In this document: positions 8,583 through 17,327 of the stretch, piece by piece
How the letters are laid out: each line of letters opens with the position of its first letter
Numbering within the stretch: position 1 is the stretch's first letter
From: Sphingomonas sp. HF-S4
GTDB lineage: Bacteria > Pseudomonadota > Alphaproteobacteria > Sphingomonadales > Sphingomonadaceae
Length of the DNA: 64,000 nt
NCBI RefSeq assembly: GCF_032911445.1
Contig: NZ_JAWJEJ010000001.1
Coordinates: 1,054,001 to 1,118,000, forward strand
Reading direction: 5' to 3'
Made by a program: the position numbers and the translations under genes
The notes under the pieces: generated by a model
What the model saw: the letters and a program-made list of their open reading frames with translations, nothing else
What the model was told of the DNA's origin: nothing
Databases searched by the model: none

Positions 8583-9571
8583 GCGCGCTCCTTCGCGATC
8601 ATTAGCGCGTCGGCGATTGTCCGCGCGGCCAGCTCCTTGCGAAAGCCGTTGTGCCGGCCGGCCTTGGCGCTGCGCATTGCCAGTTCGCCCGCCGCATGTC
8701 CTGTTTCTGGAGTCAGCTTGCTGCCGATCAACGCGCGCTCGGCCTCACGCATGCGCCAGGGGCGCGAAGCGACGCCGCCGACTGCAATGCGCGCTTCTCG
8801 TACGGTGTCGCCGTCCAACTCCAGAGCAACCGCCGCGGAGGTGAGCGCGAAGGCATAGGATTCGCGGTCACGAATCTTGTGAAAGGTTGATGCCCGGCCA
8901 AGCCGAGTGGCGGGAATTCGGACGCGTGTGATCAATTCCCCCGCCGCCAACGCAGTCTCGATATGCGGCGTATCGCCGGGCTCCCGGAAAAATCTCTCGA
9001 TCGATATCGAGCGCGTGCCCGCCGGGCCGAGGACATCGACTTGGGCGTCGAGTGCCACTAGCGCGACCGCGAAATCTCCGGGGTAGTTCGCAATGCAGGC
9101 GCCGCTCGTGCCCAGCAGCGCGAGTGGCCGATCGATCCCGTCGATCGCCGAACACCCGCTACCCGGCGCTCGCTTGTTGCAGGCAAAGGGCTCGCCGAAG
9201 CGGAAATAGGCGCAGCGTGTCCGCTGGAGCAGATTGCCGCCGATCGTCGCCATATTGCGCAGTTGCTGTGATGCTGCCTTCCCCAGCGATTCCGACAACA
9301 TAGGATAATCGCGCATGATAGTGCGGTGCGCGGCTACGTCGCTCATCCGGGCAAGTGCGCCCAGCAAAATTTCGGCGCGAGAGACGGCAATCCCTTCGAG
9401 TTCGCCAATGCCAGTGATGTCGACCAACGCGGTGGGCTTTTCGATACCCAGCTTCATCATGTCGTAGAGCGTAGTACCTCCCGCCAAGTAGCGCGTATCC
9501 GGGCCGCCGGCCGCAACCGCCTGAACGGCTTCGGCCAGTGATCTTGCCTTGGTGTAACGGAACGGCCGCAT
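8579..9571 (-). CDS. paoB: Molybdopterin dehydrogenase FAD subunit (PaoB-like)
   Basis: 330 aa from the ATG at 9571, which overlaps the upstream stop by one base; the longer open frame to 9646 lies inside the iron-sulfur gene and is rejected. FAD-binding motifs AGGTTLYDMMKLG and TIGGNLLQRTRC are visible. Cysteines in RTRCAYFR, FACNKRAPGSGCSA match the extra [4Fe-4S] site known in PaoB, which ordinary xanthine dehydrogenase FAD subunits lack. It passes electrons from the molybdenum subunit toward the acceptor. Sits in the middle of a tightly overlapping three-gene operon. Confidence 0.85.
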   Translation of the reverse strand: MRPFRYTKARSLAEAVQAVAAGGPDTRYLAGGTTLYDMMKLGIEKPTALVDITGIGELEGIAVSRAEILLGALARMSDVAAHRTIMRDYPMLSESLGKAASQQLRNMATIGGNLLQRTRCAYFRFGEPFACNKRAPGSGCSAIDGIDRPLALLGTSGACIANYPGDFAVALVALDAQVDVLGPAGTRSISIERFFREPGDTPHIETALAAGELITRVRIPATRLGRASTFHKIRDRESYAFALTSAAVALELDGDTVREARIAVGGVASRPWRMREAERALIGSKLTPETGHAAGELAMRSAKAGRHNGFRKELAARTIADALMIAKERA

Positions 9572-10185
9572 CACGCAGGTCCCTGCAACTTGGATGCCGC
9601 CGCCTCGATTGCCGCGACGATCCCGACATAGGCGCCACAGCGGCACAGGTTCCCGCTCATATATTCGCGGATGTTGTCAGGCGATGTAGCGTTTCCTTCC
9701 CGTACGCACGCGACCGCCGACATTATTTGGCCAGGGGTGCAGTAGCCGCACTGCAGCGCGTCATGGTCGATGAACGCCTGCTGCATCGGGTGCAATGCAC
9801 CGTCCGCACGCGACAAGCCTTCGATCGTCGTGACGTCGCAGCCTTCGACTTGTACGGCCAGTGTCAGGCAGGAAAGCACCCGACGGCCACCGACGTGCAC
9901 CGTGCAGGCGCCGCACTGACCATGATCGCAACCCTTCTTGGCGCCGACCAAACCGAGTCCCTCGCGCAACACGTCGAGCAGCGAACTCCTGGTGTCTATC
10001 TCGAGCGCCTGTTCGACGCCATTTGGCCGGAAAGACAGCAACGCCGAGTTCAGGCTGCCTTCCGACCGAGCCGACGCGGTCGCCGGCGTGCCCATAAGCA
10101 GCGACCCTGCAAGACCAGCTGCCATCACCTCGCGGCGGGCAAGCTCCAGCCCGGCGGAGCGCTCGTCCTCATCCACGCGAGCCAT
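9571..10185 (-). CDS. paoA: [2Fe-2S] subunit of periplasmic aldehyde oxidoreductase (Tat-exported)
   Basis: 204 aa. Near the N-terminus ARREVMAAGLAGSLLMG looks like a twin-arginine signal, as expected when the whole heterotrimer is exported folded. The plant-type [2Fe-2S] motif is CDHGQCGACTVHV followed by LSCL, and the second, helical [2Fe-2S] domain has CGYCTPGQIM and GNLCRCGAY. It is the first gene of the paoABC-like operon, 94 bp downstream of an AraC-type gene on the same strand. Function in electron transfer is well supported; the physiological substrate is not. Confidence 0.87.
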   Translation of the reverse strand: MARVDEDERSAGLELARREVMAAGLAGSLLMGTPATASARSEGSLNSALLSFRPNGVEQALEIDTRSSLLDVLREGLGLVGAKKGCDHGQCGACTVHVGGRRVLSCLTLAVQVEGCDVTTIEGLSRADGALHPMQQAFIDHDALQCGYCTPGQIMSAVACVREGNATSPDNIREYMSGNLCRCGAYVGIVAAIEAAASKLQGPA

Positions 10186-10279
10186 GATAGTCTCCCTGCG
10201 TTAGCAGGGCCTAGTGTGGCCGACATGCTGCGCCGCGTCGCTCGCGGCATTGCTCAATTCCAACGCGAAATTGCTACGT

Positions 10280-11251
10280 TCAGCGAGCCTGTCGACGATA
10301 TTGCGCGGGAGACACACCGGTAAGACGCCGGAAAGCGGCGGCAAAATGCGACGGATTGTCATATCCGCAAGCAAAGGAAATTTCGGTTATCGAAGCGGAG
10401 CTGAGGGTGAGCCGCCGTTTCGCCGCCTCGACGCGCAGGCGCGTGAGATGCCGAAGCGGTGGTTCGCCAAACTTGCGCTTGAACATCCGGAGCAAGTGAA
10501 ACTTGCTGAGTCCGGCGACCGCGGCCAATGCATCGAGCGAGATCTGAGAGCTTAGGTTTTCATGCAGATAGGCATCGACTGCCGCTAACCGGCTGTCTTC
10601 ATTCCCCGCCGGATGGACGTGCGGGAGTGCGGCGTGGTGGAGCAGGATATGAGCCGCGAGAAAGTGCGCTGCGGTATCGGCATACAGGTCGGGGAAATTC
10701 GCCCGAGCCGCATGCCCCATCGCCTGAATTACATTCCGTACTACCGGATCCTCACGGCGCAGCGCGTTAGGGAGTTGGAAGCCTCGCTTTGTGCCGCCCA
10801 CGAACTCGGCAGCAACCGCAGCGATCATGTCAGCGGGCAAGTGAAGCTGGAGCGTGCTATGTGCTTCTTCGCCACGCCAGCGCAGCCGTGCCTCCTCGCC
10901 CGGAGCGGTCATTCCGATATCACCGACGCGGTAGCGCGCACCGTGCCATTTGCCCCCATAATGGCCCTCGATGTTGCACGAGCCGCGCGTGACGAGCACA
11001 ACTAGTTGGTCCGCCGTCGGCGCAGTCGTCAGATCCTCGACTTCGATCGGCTCGTCATAGGCGCGCAGTAGCGCGGACCGCCAACCGGCATCCCAACTGC
11101 ATAAGGTCATTCGACCTTTGAGCCGCTGATGCGCGGCCAGTGTGGAAGCAAGGATAGCTATCTCTGATTCTCCCTGTCGCGCGGAGTTGTCCCTCGGGAT
11201 ATGCAAGCTTAGCCAGGGCTCTGTACGGTTCGCAAGCGCGGTATCGGTCAC
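10280..11251 (-). CDS. AraC-family transcriptional regulator
   Basis: 323 aa. The N-terminal part is a cupin-like ligand domain (GSCNIEGHYGGKWHGARYRVGDIGMTAPGEEARLRW). The C-terminal helix-turn-helix pair includes LDALAAVAGLSKFHLLRMFKRKFG and ITEISFACGYDNPSHFAAAFRRLTGVSPAQYRR. It lies directly upstream of, and on the same strand as, the molybdenum aldehyde oxidase operon and probably activates it; that link rests on position only. Confidence 0.85.
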   Translation of the reverse strand: MTDTALANRTEPWLSLHIPRDNSARQGESEIAILASTLAAHQRLKGRMTLCSWDAGWRSALLRAYDEPIEVEDLTTAPTADQLVVLVTRGSCNIEGHYGGKWHGARYRVGDIGMTAPGEEARLRWRGEEAHSTLQLHLPADMIAAVAAEFVGGTKRGFQLPNALRREDPVVRNVIQAMGHAARANFPDLYADTAAHFLAAHILLHHAALPHVHPAGNEDSRLAAVDAYLHENLSSQISLDALAAVAGLSKFHLLRMFKRKFGEPPLRHLTRLRVEAAKRRLTLSSASITEISFACGYDNPSHFAAAFRRLTGVSPAQYRRQAR

Positions 11252-11642
11252 TGGAGCAACTGAGGGTTTCGGTCGAGTGGCCCCTCATATTACTCATCCC
11301 GGAAGGATCCGAAGATCGGTGGTGAAATGGCAGTGAATGTCACTGAATTAGAGCATCGACTGGAATATCGAGAATTTTTGCGGGATTGAGTGATGAACCA
11401 AGAGGTGTTGCTGTCCATTTCTGCGATGGAATCGTATAACCGCGGTCCAGGGCCCAGCATACATGAAGGTGGTCCGGCGGCTTTGGGCCGCTAGTTGATG
11501 GGCGGCTAACAGAGCGGCTCGCGCTAATCCGGTCGTCGGCGCCTTCATTCGCGCCGTAGGAACGAGGCGCGCGCGAGCAGTTCGAAGTTCGACCGGGCAT
11601 ACATCTATTGAACACCGTTAAATCGAATGGCAGACCGGATAG
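11252..11642. other. 391-bp divergent intergenic region between AraC and TetR genes
   Basis: No convincing gene is seen here. Short open frames exist on both strands but have no family resemblance. The only structured element is the imperfect palindrome at 11608-11622, just before the TetR start. Base composition is slightly more AT-rich than the flanking genes, as expected for promoters. Confidence 0.5.
11608..11622. promoter_or_regulatory. Imperfect palindrome, candidate TetR operator 1
   Basis: TTGAACACCGTTAAA fits the 15-bp symmetric pattern TTGAACA-N-TGTTCAA with a perfect left half and two mismatches in the right half. It lies 20 bp before the TetR start. A sister site with the opposite half perfect lies at 12242-12256. 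Confidence 0.5.
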
Positions 11643-12245
11643 GTGGCGCGCCGGTCCGATCACACACGCGAAGAACTCCGGACGATGATCGTCCATGAGG
11701 GGCATCGCCAGATATCCGAAGTCGGCTTTGCGCGCTTCTCCGCGCGCGAAGTGGCGAAACGCATCGGCTATTCGATCGGCACGATTTACAATGTGTTCGG
11801 CAGCCACGACATGCTGATCATCGCGATCAACGCTCGGACGCTGGCGTTGTGGCAGGCGCATGTCGAGGCACGGCTGGCCGGCGTCGCGCACGATCGGCTG
11901 CGTGTACTGGTCGAGGCCTATTTCGAATTCGCCCTGCTGCATCGCCACGCCTGGACAGCGCTCTACGACCACCGTCTACCCGACGATGTTGCCGCGCCTG
12001 ATTACTACCTCGACCAGATCCGCGCGCTCACCGGGATCGTGCAGGGCGAGATTGCCGCGGCGCTGCCGTCCGAGCACCGCGACCAGGCCGATGCTTTAGC
12101 TCGCTCGCTGCTCGCGACGGTCCACGGCCATTGCTTCTTTACGCTCAACGGCACCTTCGCACTACTCGGCGAAACCACGCCGCTCGAAACGGTTTACGCG
12201 CGCGTCCGCGAAGCGATCGGGACCCGGCACTTTACAATCAAATAA
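11643..12245 (+). CDS. TetR-family regulator of the ketosynthase/Rieske cluster
   Basis: 200 aa, GTG start at 11643. The DNA-binding domain is typical: REELRTMIVHEGHRQISE, then FSAREVAKRIGYSIGTIYNVFGSHDMLIIAIN. The C-terminal region (AYFEFALLHRHAWTALYDHRL) resembles the TetR_C_33/WHG-type ligand domain. It sits 20 bp ahead of the ketosynthase gene on the same strand, with like palindromes before each gene, so autoregulation plus control of the downstream operon is the simplest reading. The ligand would presumably be a pathway product or an acyl compound, but nothing in the sequence shows this. Confidence 0.85.
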   Translation: MARRSDHTREELRTMIVHEGHRQISEVGFARFSAREVAKRIGYSIGTIYNVFGSHDMLIIAINARTLALWQAHVEARLAGVAHDRLRVLVEAYFEFALLHRHAWTALYDHRLPDDVAAPDYYLDQIRALTGIVQGEIAAALPSEHRDQADALARSLLATVHGHCFFTLNGTFALLGETTPLETVYARVREAIGTRHFTIK

Positions 12246-12256
12246 ACACTGTTCAA
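12242..12256. promoter_or_regulatory. Imperfect palindrome, candidate TetR operator 2
   Basis: ATAAACACTGTTCAA matches TTGAACA-N-TGTTCAA with a perfect right half and two mismatches on the left. It overlaps the stop codon of the TetR gene and ends 9 bp before the ketosynthase start, where bound protein would block transcription or initiation. Confidence 0.5.
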
Positions 12257-12265
12257 TATCTTGCT

Positions 12266-13267
12266 ATGAACGCGATTCGCGGCCTTGGATTTCGATTTGC
12301 AGGCAGCGGTATTGCCCTGCCGCGGACGGCCATTGCATCAACCGAGATCGACGCGCGGATCGGCCGCGACGCCGGCTGGACCGAAGCGAATTTCCAAATT
12401 GCGAACCGCTATTGGGCGCGCGAGGACGAAACCAGTTCGTCGCTCGGTGCCGCGGCGGGATTGGCCGCGCTCGACGCTGCGCATTGGAACGCCGCCGACA
12501 TCGATGTGCTCATCTCCGCATGCGGGGTGATGGAGCAGCCCATCCCCGGCAACGCCGCGCTGCTCCAGCGCCGGCTCGGCATCGGTGCCAGCGGGATCGC
12601 TGCGTTCGACGTCAATGCCACCTGCTTGTCATTCCTGGTCGCGCTCGATGCGTTGCTGATGGGCATGGCGGTGGGCAAATGGCGTCGCGGGCTTATTGTG
12701 TCGGTCGATCTCGCCTCGGCAGCGCTCGACTTTGCCGCGCCCGAGGCATCGGCGATCTTCGGCGACGGCGCTGCGGCTGTGGCGATCGAAGCGGGCGGGC
12801 CGAGCCACATGTTGGCGTGCCGCCTGGCAACCTACGGCGATCATTCCACATTGTGCCGTCTCGAATCGGGCGGCACGCGGATGCGTCCCGACGACGATCT
12901 CGACGCCTTTCTCGCTGCGGCCAAATTCCGGATGGACGGACCGGCGCTATTCGCAGCGACCGCCAAGCGCTTCCCGCGCTTCTTGCGCGACCTGCTTTCA
13001 GACAGCGGCGTGCCGCTCGACACGATCGACACCATTATACCGCACCAGGCCAGCGCCGCCGCGCTCGAACATCTCAAGCGCTCAGTACTGGGCGGCCACG
13101 CCAAGACGCTCGATATCTTTCGTGAGCATGGCAATCAGATCGCAGCGAGCATGCCGCATGCGCTCCACGTCGCGCGCGAACGCGGCCTGACCGCGCCGGA
13201 TAGTCACAGCTTGTTGATCGGCTCCTCGGCCGGGGTGTCGCTGGGCGGCGCGGTGATCCGGTGGTGA
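12266..13267 (+). CDS. Ketoacyl synthase III-like condensing enzyme (FabH/OleA family)
   Basis: 333 aa from the ATG at 12266; the frame is open further back but only inside the TetR gene. The thiolase-fold catalytic triad is complete: Cys120 in DVNATCLSF, His260 in IIPHQAS and Asn290 in HGNQIAAS, as in FabH and OleA. It should condense an acyl-CoA with a malonyl- or second acyl-thioester. It lacks the features of housekeeping fabH (there is no plsX neighbour) and heads an operon of tailoring enzymes, so a secondary-metabolite role is inferred. Which acyl groups are used is unknown. Confidence 0.85.
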   Translation: MNAIRGLGFRFAGSGIALPRTAIASTEIDARIGRDAGWTEANFQIANRYWAREDETSSSLGAAAGLAALDAAHWNAADIDVLISACGVMEQPIPGNAALLQRRLGIGASGIAAFDVNATCLSFLVALDALLMGMAVGKWRRGLIVSVDLASAALDFAAPEASAIFGDGAAAVAIEAGGPSHMLACRLATYGDHSTLCRLESGGTRMRPDDDLDAFLAAAKFRMDGPALFAATAKRFPRFLRDLLSDSGVPLDTIDTIIPHQASAAALEHLKRSVLGGHAKTLDIFREHGNQIAASMPHALHVARERGLTAPDSHSLLIGSSAGVSLGGAVIRW

Positions 13268-14244
13268 AACGCGTCGCCTTGGTTACCGGCGCGACCGGCG
13301 GGCTGGGACGTGAACTGGTCGCCCAGTTGGGCGCCGCCGGGTATCGCGTGCGCGCGACAGGGCGCGACCGGACGATCGGCGCGCTGCTGGGCGCCGAGTT
13401 CGTCGCTGCCGATCTGACGATCGATCCGCTCGCGCCGTTGGTGTTGGGGGTGGATGTGGTGTTCCATCTTGCGGCTTTGTCGTCACCTTGGGGGACGCGG
13501 GCCAGCTATCAGGCGATCAACGTGACCGCGACCCAGCGATTGCTGGCGGCGGCGCGGGCGGCGCGCTGCGACGGCTTTATCTACGCCTCGACGCCGTCAA
13601 TCTATACCGAGGCGCGCGATCGTATCGGGCTGACCGAAGACAGCCCGATCGCGGCGCGCTTCGCCAACGATTATGCCGCGACCAAATATGCCGGCGAATT
13701 GCTGGTTCTTGCCGCCGATGCGCCTGACTTTCGCACGGTCGCAATTCGCCCGCGGGGGATCGTCGGGCCGCACGACACCGTGTTGCTGCCCCGCATCTTG
13801 CGCGCGGCACGTCGCGGGCGGTTTCCGTTGCCGGGGGGGGGCAGCGGATTGATCGAGCCGATCGACGTGCGCGACGCCGCCGCTGCCTTCCTCGCCGCCG
13901 ACCGGCATCGCGCCACCGCGGGGGGCCGCACGTTCAACGTATCGGGCGGCGATCCGCGCCCGGTGCGCGCGCTGCTGGAGCAATTGTTTGCCCGGATCGG
14001 GCGGACGCCGCGGTTCGTGGCGGTGCCGACCGGGCTGGCGATGACGCTCGCCGGGGGGGGCGAGCGCGTCGCCGCATGGCTTCCCAGCCGGCCCGAACCG
14101 CCGGTGACCCGCTATAGCGTGATGACCTTCGGCTATTCGCAGACGATGGTGCTCGATCGTGCCCGCGATCTGCTGGGGTGGGTGCCGCACTATCGCGTCG
14201 AAGACATGATTGCCTATGCCCTGCCGGAGCAAATCGATGCGTGA
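13264..14244 (+). CDS. NAD(P)-dependent epimerase/3-beta-HSD-like reductase (OleD-like)
   Basis: 326 aa from the GTG at 13264, which overlaps the ketosynthase stop as GTGA; a GTG one codon earlier is an alternative. Extended-SDR features: TGATGGLG nucleotide motif at residues 8-15, FHLAALSSPWG, and Tyr137-xxx-Lys141 in NDYAATKYAG. Sequence style resembles OleD/3-beta-hydroxysteroid dehydrogenases, which reduce beta-keto acyl intermediates. With an OleA-like gene just upstream, reduction of the condensation product is the natural guess, though no OleB or OleC follows. Confidence 0.8.
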   Translation: MKRVALVTGATGGLGRELVAQLGAAGYRVRATGRDRTIGALLGAEFVAADLTIDPLAPLVLGVDVVFHLAALSSPWGTRASYQAINVTATQRLLAAARAARCDGFIYASTPSIYTEARDRIGLTEDSPIAARFANDYAATKYAGELLVLAADAPDFRTVAIRPRGIVGPHDTVLLPRILRAARRGRFPLPGGGSGLIEPIDVRDAAAAFLAADRHRATAGGRTFNVSGGDPRPVRALLEQLFARIGRTPRFVAVPTGLAMTLAGGGERVAAWLPSRPEPPVTRYSVMTFGYSQTMVLDRARDLLGWVPHYRVEDMIAYALPEQIDA

Positions 14245-15073
14245 AGTCGCCGTACACCTGATCCGCGCCGGGCATTGCGTCCATCCGCTGCGCGCAACGA
14301 TCCGCGACGGCAGCTGGCGGCCGGCGGTGTTTCCGGCCTTATCGGTGCTCGTCATTCACCCAGTCGAAGGACCAATCGTGTTCGATACCGGCTACGACCC
14401 GGCCTTCTTCGCCGCGACCCAACCTTTCCCCGAGCGCTTCTATCGCTGGCTGACCCCGGCCACGCTCGAGCCGGGCGCGGATGTCGCCAGCCAGCTTGCG
14501 CGTTTCGGCTTTGCTCCGGCCGATGTGCGCCACCTTATTCTGTCGCATTTCCATGCCGACCATATCGCCGGCGCGCATGCCTTTCCCAAGGCGGCGATCC
14601 ATTGCGCGCGCGCCGGGCTCGACGCGGCTTGCTCGAGCGGGCGCATTGCGGGCCTGCGCGCGGGAATCCTGCCAGCACTGCTCCCCGTCGACATCGCCCA
14701 GCGCGCGCGCTTCTTCGAGGACGCGCCGCGTCTCGCGCTGCCCGACGCACTCCAGCCGTTCGACACCGGGGCCGACATCCTCGGCGACGGCAGCCTGCTC
14801 GCCGTAGAGCTGCCCGGCCATTGCCCCGGGCACTGGGGAATGGTCGTCGCCGATGCTGCGCATGGCGAGCATTTCATGGTCGCTGACGCCGCTTGGTCGA
14901 GCGATGCGATCCGCCGCAATATGCCGCCACCGCGGCTGACCAGCAATCTGCTCGGCCATGCCGGGCGCGTCGAGGACACGCTGGCCAGGCTCAACGCGCT
15001 GTGGCGGCGCAACCCGGCGATCCGCCTGACGCCTGCGCATTGCCCCGAACGCGCCGCCGAAGCCGAGGCGTGA
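14237..15073 (+). CDS. Metallo-beta-lactamase fold hydrolase
   Basis: 278 aa; ATG at 14237 overlaps the preceding stop by 8 nt. The zinc motif HxHxDH is present at residues 104-109 (SHFHADHIAG), with further ligands expected in LPGHCPGHWG and MVADAAW. The GHxPGHxG block and general layout are those of N-acyl-homoserine-lactonase-like and thioesterase-like MBL enzymes. In this operon it could cleave a thioester, a lactone or an ester intermediate. Start choice follows the operon's overlap pattern. Confidence 0.8.
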   Translation: MREVAVHLIRAGHCVHPLRATIRDGSWRPAVFPALSVLVIHPVEGPIVFDTGYDPAFFAATQPFPERFYRWLTPATLEPGADVASQLARFGFAPADVRHLILSHFHADHIAGAHAFPKAAIHCARAGLDAACSSGRIAGLRAGILPALLPVDIAQRARFFEDAPRLALPDALQPFDTGADILGDGSLLAVELPGHCPGHWGMVVADAAHGEHFMVADAAWSSDAIRRNMPPPRLTSNLLGHAGRVEDTLARLNALWRRNPAIRLTPAHCPERAAEAEA

Positions 15074-16203
15074 GCACTATCCTCGTTACCGGTGCCCGCG
15101 CGCCGGTGGCGGTCGATCTGGCACGCTCGTTCGCGGCGGCAGGGCACTGGGTCCATCTCGCCGATTCGGTGACGGGCTGGGCGGCACGGCTGTCGCGCAG
15201 CGTAACCGCGACGCACCTGCTGGCGCCGCCGCGCACCGATTTTCCTCGGTTCGCCGCCGGCTTGCGCGATCTCGTTGCCCGGCTCGATCCAGTCGCGATC
15301 TTGCCCACCTGCGAGGAAGTCTTCTACGTCGCGGCGGCCGGCCTGGGCGAGCGGGTGCTGGCGCCGCCGTCCGCCGTGCTGCGCACGCTGCATTCTAAGA
15401 TCGGCTTCGCCTGCCACGCGCGCGGGCTGGGACTTGCCGCGCCCGAGACGTGGCGGGTCGAATCCCGCGCCGATCTCGGTGCGTTGCCAGTCGCGCCGGA
15501 AGCGCTGGTGTTCAAGCCCGACTTCTCGCGCTTCGCGACGCACACGCTGATCCGTCCGACGCGCACGCAGCTTGACGCAATCGACCCGACCCCAGCCATG
15601 CCCTGGGCGGCGCAGCGCTTCGTTGCCGGCGAGGAACTGTGCCTGTGGTCGTTCGCGAGGCAAGGGCGGCTGGTGGCGTCGGTGGTATATCGCCCGCTAT
15701 GGCGCCACGGCAGGGCCGCGGCCTATGCCTTCGAAGCGGTCGAGTGCCCGGGCGGGCTTGCCATAGCCCGCACGATTGCCGAGGCGAACAGCCTGACCGG
15801 GCATTTGTCGTTCGACGTGATCGTAACCCCCGATGGCACGGTGGTGCCGATCGAATGCAACCCGCGCGCAGTCAGCGGGCTGCATCTCTTCGACGCCCGG
15901 CCCGAACTCGCCCGCGCGATGCTCGGCGAGGGTGGGGCGCACGCAGTCGGGGGCGTACGCTATCTGGGGCCGGCAATGGCGTTGCTGGGAGTGCCGGCGG
16001 CGATCGCCAGCGGGCGGGTGCGCGCATTTGCCGGCGATGTCCGGCGCGGGCGCGATGCGGTTGGGCGCATCGGCGATCGCCGGCCTGCGATCGGCGCATT
16101 GATTGACGCGGGGCGCTTCGGAGTGCGTGCCCTGGCTACGCGGCGCAGCCCGGCCGGGGCGACCACCGACGACATCGAATGGAATGGCGAGCCGATCGCA
16201 TGA
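15070..16203 (+). CDS. ATP-grasp domain ligase
   Basis: 377 aa from the GTG at 15070 (GTGA overlap with the MBL gene). The N-terminus is a Rossmann-like preATP-grasp domain (STILVTGARAPVAVDLARSFAAAGHWVHLAD). ATP-grasp signatures follow: ALVFKPDFSRF, a grasp-like AQRFVAGEELCLWSF, and the metal-binding VVPIECNPRAVSGLHLFD. Such enzymes form an acyl-phosphate from a carboxylate and join it to an amine, thiol or hydroxyl. Here it probably forges an amide or ester in the pathway product; substrates unknown. It is not a biotin carboxylase or carbamoyl-phosphate synthase by length or context. Confidence 0.8.
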   Translation: MSTILVTGARAPVAVDLARSFAAAGHWVHLADSVTGWAARLSRSVTATHLLAPPRTDFPRFAAGLRDLVARLDPVAILPTCEEVFYVAAAGLGERVLAPPSAVLRTLHSKIGFACHARGLGLAAPETWRVESRADLGALPVAPEALVFKPDFSRFATHTLIRPTRTQLDAIDPTPAMPWAAQRFVAGEELCLWSFARQGRLVASVVYRPLWRHGRAAAYAFEAVECPGGLAIARTIAEANSLTGHLSFDVIVTPDGTVVPIECNPRAVSGLHLFDARPELARAMLGEGGAHAVGGVRYLGPAMALLGVPAAIASGRVRAFAGDVRRGRDAVGRIGDRRPAIGALIDAGRFGVRALATRRSPAGATTDDIEWNGEPIA

Positions 16204-17327
16204 TGCTGTTCGATCCGCGCGACCCGCCACCTGGTGCCTGGCCTGCGGCCTGCGATGCGCGCGCTTATATCGAAGGCATCGCCAAGTCCGGGGCTACCGC
16301 GATGGTCCCCAACGTCACGACCCGCTGGCTGGCGCTGCGCTCGGGCGAACGTGTCTATCCAGTGACAGTCAACGATGGCGAGCGGGGAGGAAGCTATGTC
16401 TGCCTGCCGCACAGCGCCTATATCCTCTATGCGCGCGCCGAGCTCGACCTCGTCGACACCGGCAGGCTGCGGCCACTGCTGCGGTTGCTGATCGCCGCCG
16501 CCGATCGGGTGCTGCGCTGGGGTCGGGTCAACCGCATCGTCCATGTCGACAATTGGCTGCTATCGACCAATCTGCATGGCGATTGGTCGGGTGACGATTT
16601 GCCGGCAATCCGCGCGTTACTGGCGCAGCACTTTCCCGATCACGCCGTCGCGATCCGCTCGGTCGATGGCTGGGCCTCGCCGGCCCTTCTCGACGCGGCG
16701 CGCAGGGACGGCTGGCGCTTGCTGGCAAGCCGGCAGATCTGGGTAACCGGCGATCTCAGGCAGGACTGGCGGCCGAGACGGTGCACGCGCCAGGATGGCA
16801 AGCTGCTCGCCGACAGCGGCCTGTCCATCGACGATTTCGCGACGATGGAAGAGGCCGATGCCGCACGGATCGCCGAGCTCTATCACTTACTTTATGTCGG
16901 CAAATATTCGCCGCTCAACCCGGTCTTCTCGCCCAGTTATGTGCGTATGACCTGGCGCACGGGCACCCTGCGCTATCGCGGCGCGCGCGACGCCGATGGG
17001 GTGTTACTGGCGGTAGCGGGATCGCTGGTCCGCGGCGACGTGCTCACGCCCCCGGTGGTCGGCTACGACACCGCCCGGCCGCAGCGTGAAGGCCTGTACC
17101 GCATCGCCACCTTGCTGTTCACGACGACGGCCGCCGAGCAGGGTGTCCGGCTCAACGGCTCGGCCGGGGCGGCGCAGTTCAAGCGCAACCGCGGCGCGAC
17201 CGGAGTGATCGAATATACGGCGATTGCCGCCGGGCACCTGCCGTGGCGCCGGCGCGCGGTTCTGGCTTGCATGGCGTTCGTGCTCGACCGGCTGGCGGTA
17301 CCGATGATGCGAAGGCGAAAACTATGA
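16200..17327 (+). CDS. GNAT-fold-like acyltransferase candidate
   Basis: 375 aa from the ATG at 16200 (ATGA overlap with the ATP-grasp gene; the next codon is also ATG). I do not recognise a named family. The C-terminal part, with YRIATLLFTTTAAEQGVRLNGSAGAAQFKRNRGA, looks like the acyl-CoA-binding end of large GNAT/FemAB-type N-acyltransferases, and two GNAT-like halves would fit the length. C-terminal HLPWRRRAVLACMAFVLDRL may be an amphipathic or membrane-associated helix. Position between an ATP-grasp ligase and a Rieske oxygenase suggests acyl transfer to the product. Functional call is weak. Confidence 0.5.
   Translation: MMLFDPRDPPPGAWPAACDARAYIEGIAKSGATAMVPNVTTRWLALRSGERVYPVTVNDGERGGSYVCLPHSAYILYARAELDLVDTGRLRPLLRLLIAAADRVLRWGRVNRIVHVDNWLLSTNLHGDWSGDDLPAIRALLAQHFPDHAVAIRSVDGWASPALLDAARRDGWRLLASRQIWVTGDLRQDWRPRRCTRQDGKLLADSGLSIDDFATMEEADAARIAELYHLLYVGKYSPLNPVFSPSYVRMTWRTGTLRYRGARDADGVLLAVAGSLVRGDVLTPPVVGYDTARPQREGLYRIATLLFTTTAAEQGVRLNGSAGAAQFKRNRGATGVIEYTAIAAGHLPWRRRAVLACMAFVLDRLAVPMMRRRKL

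Noticed and set aside
11340..11972. 210-codon minus-strand frame overlapping the TetR gene
   Set aside because: Antisense to the TetR helix-turn-helix region, with no recognisable domain.
12266..14244. oleABCD hydrocarbon cluster
   Set aside because: The first two genes resemble OleA and OleD, but no OleB alpha/beta hydrolase or OleC ligase follows in order; MBL, ATP-grasp and Rieske genes do not belong to that pathway.
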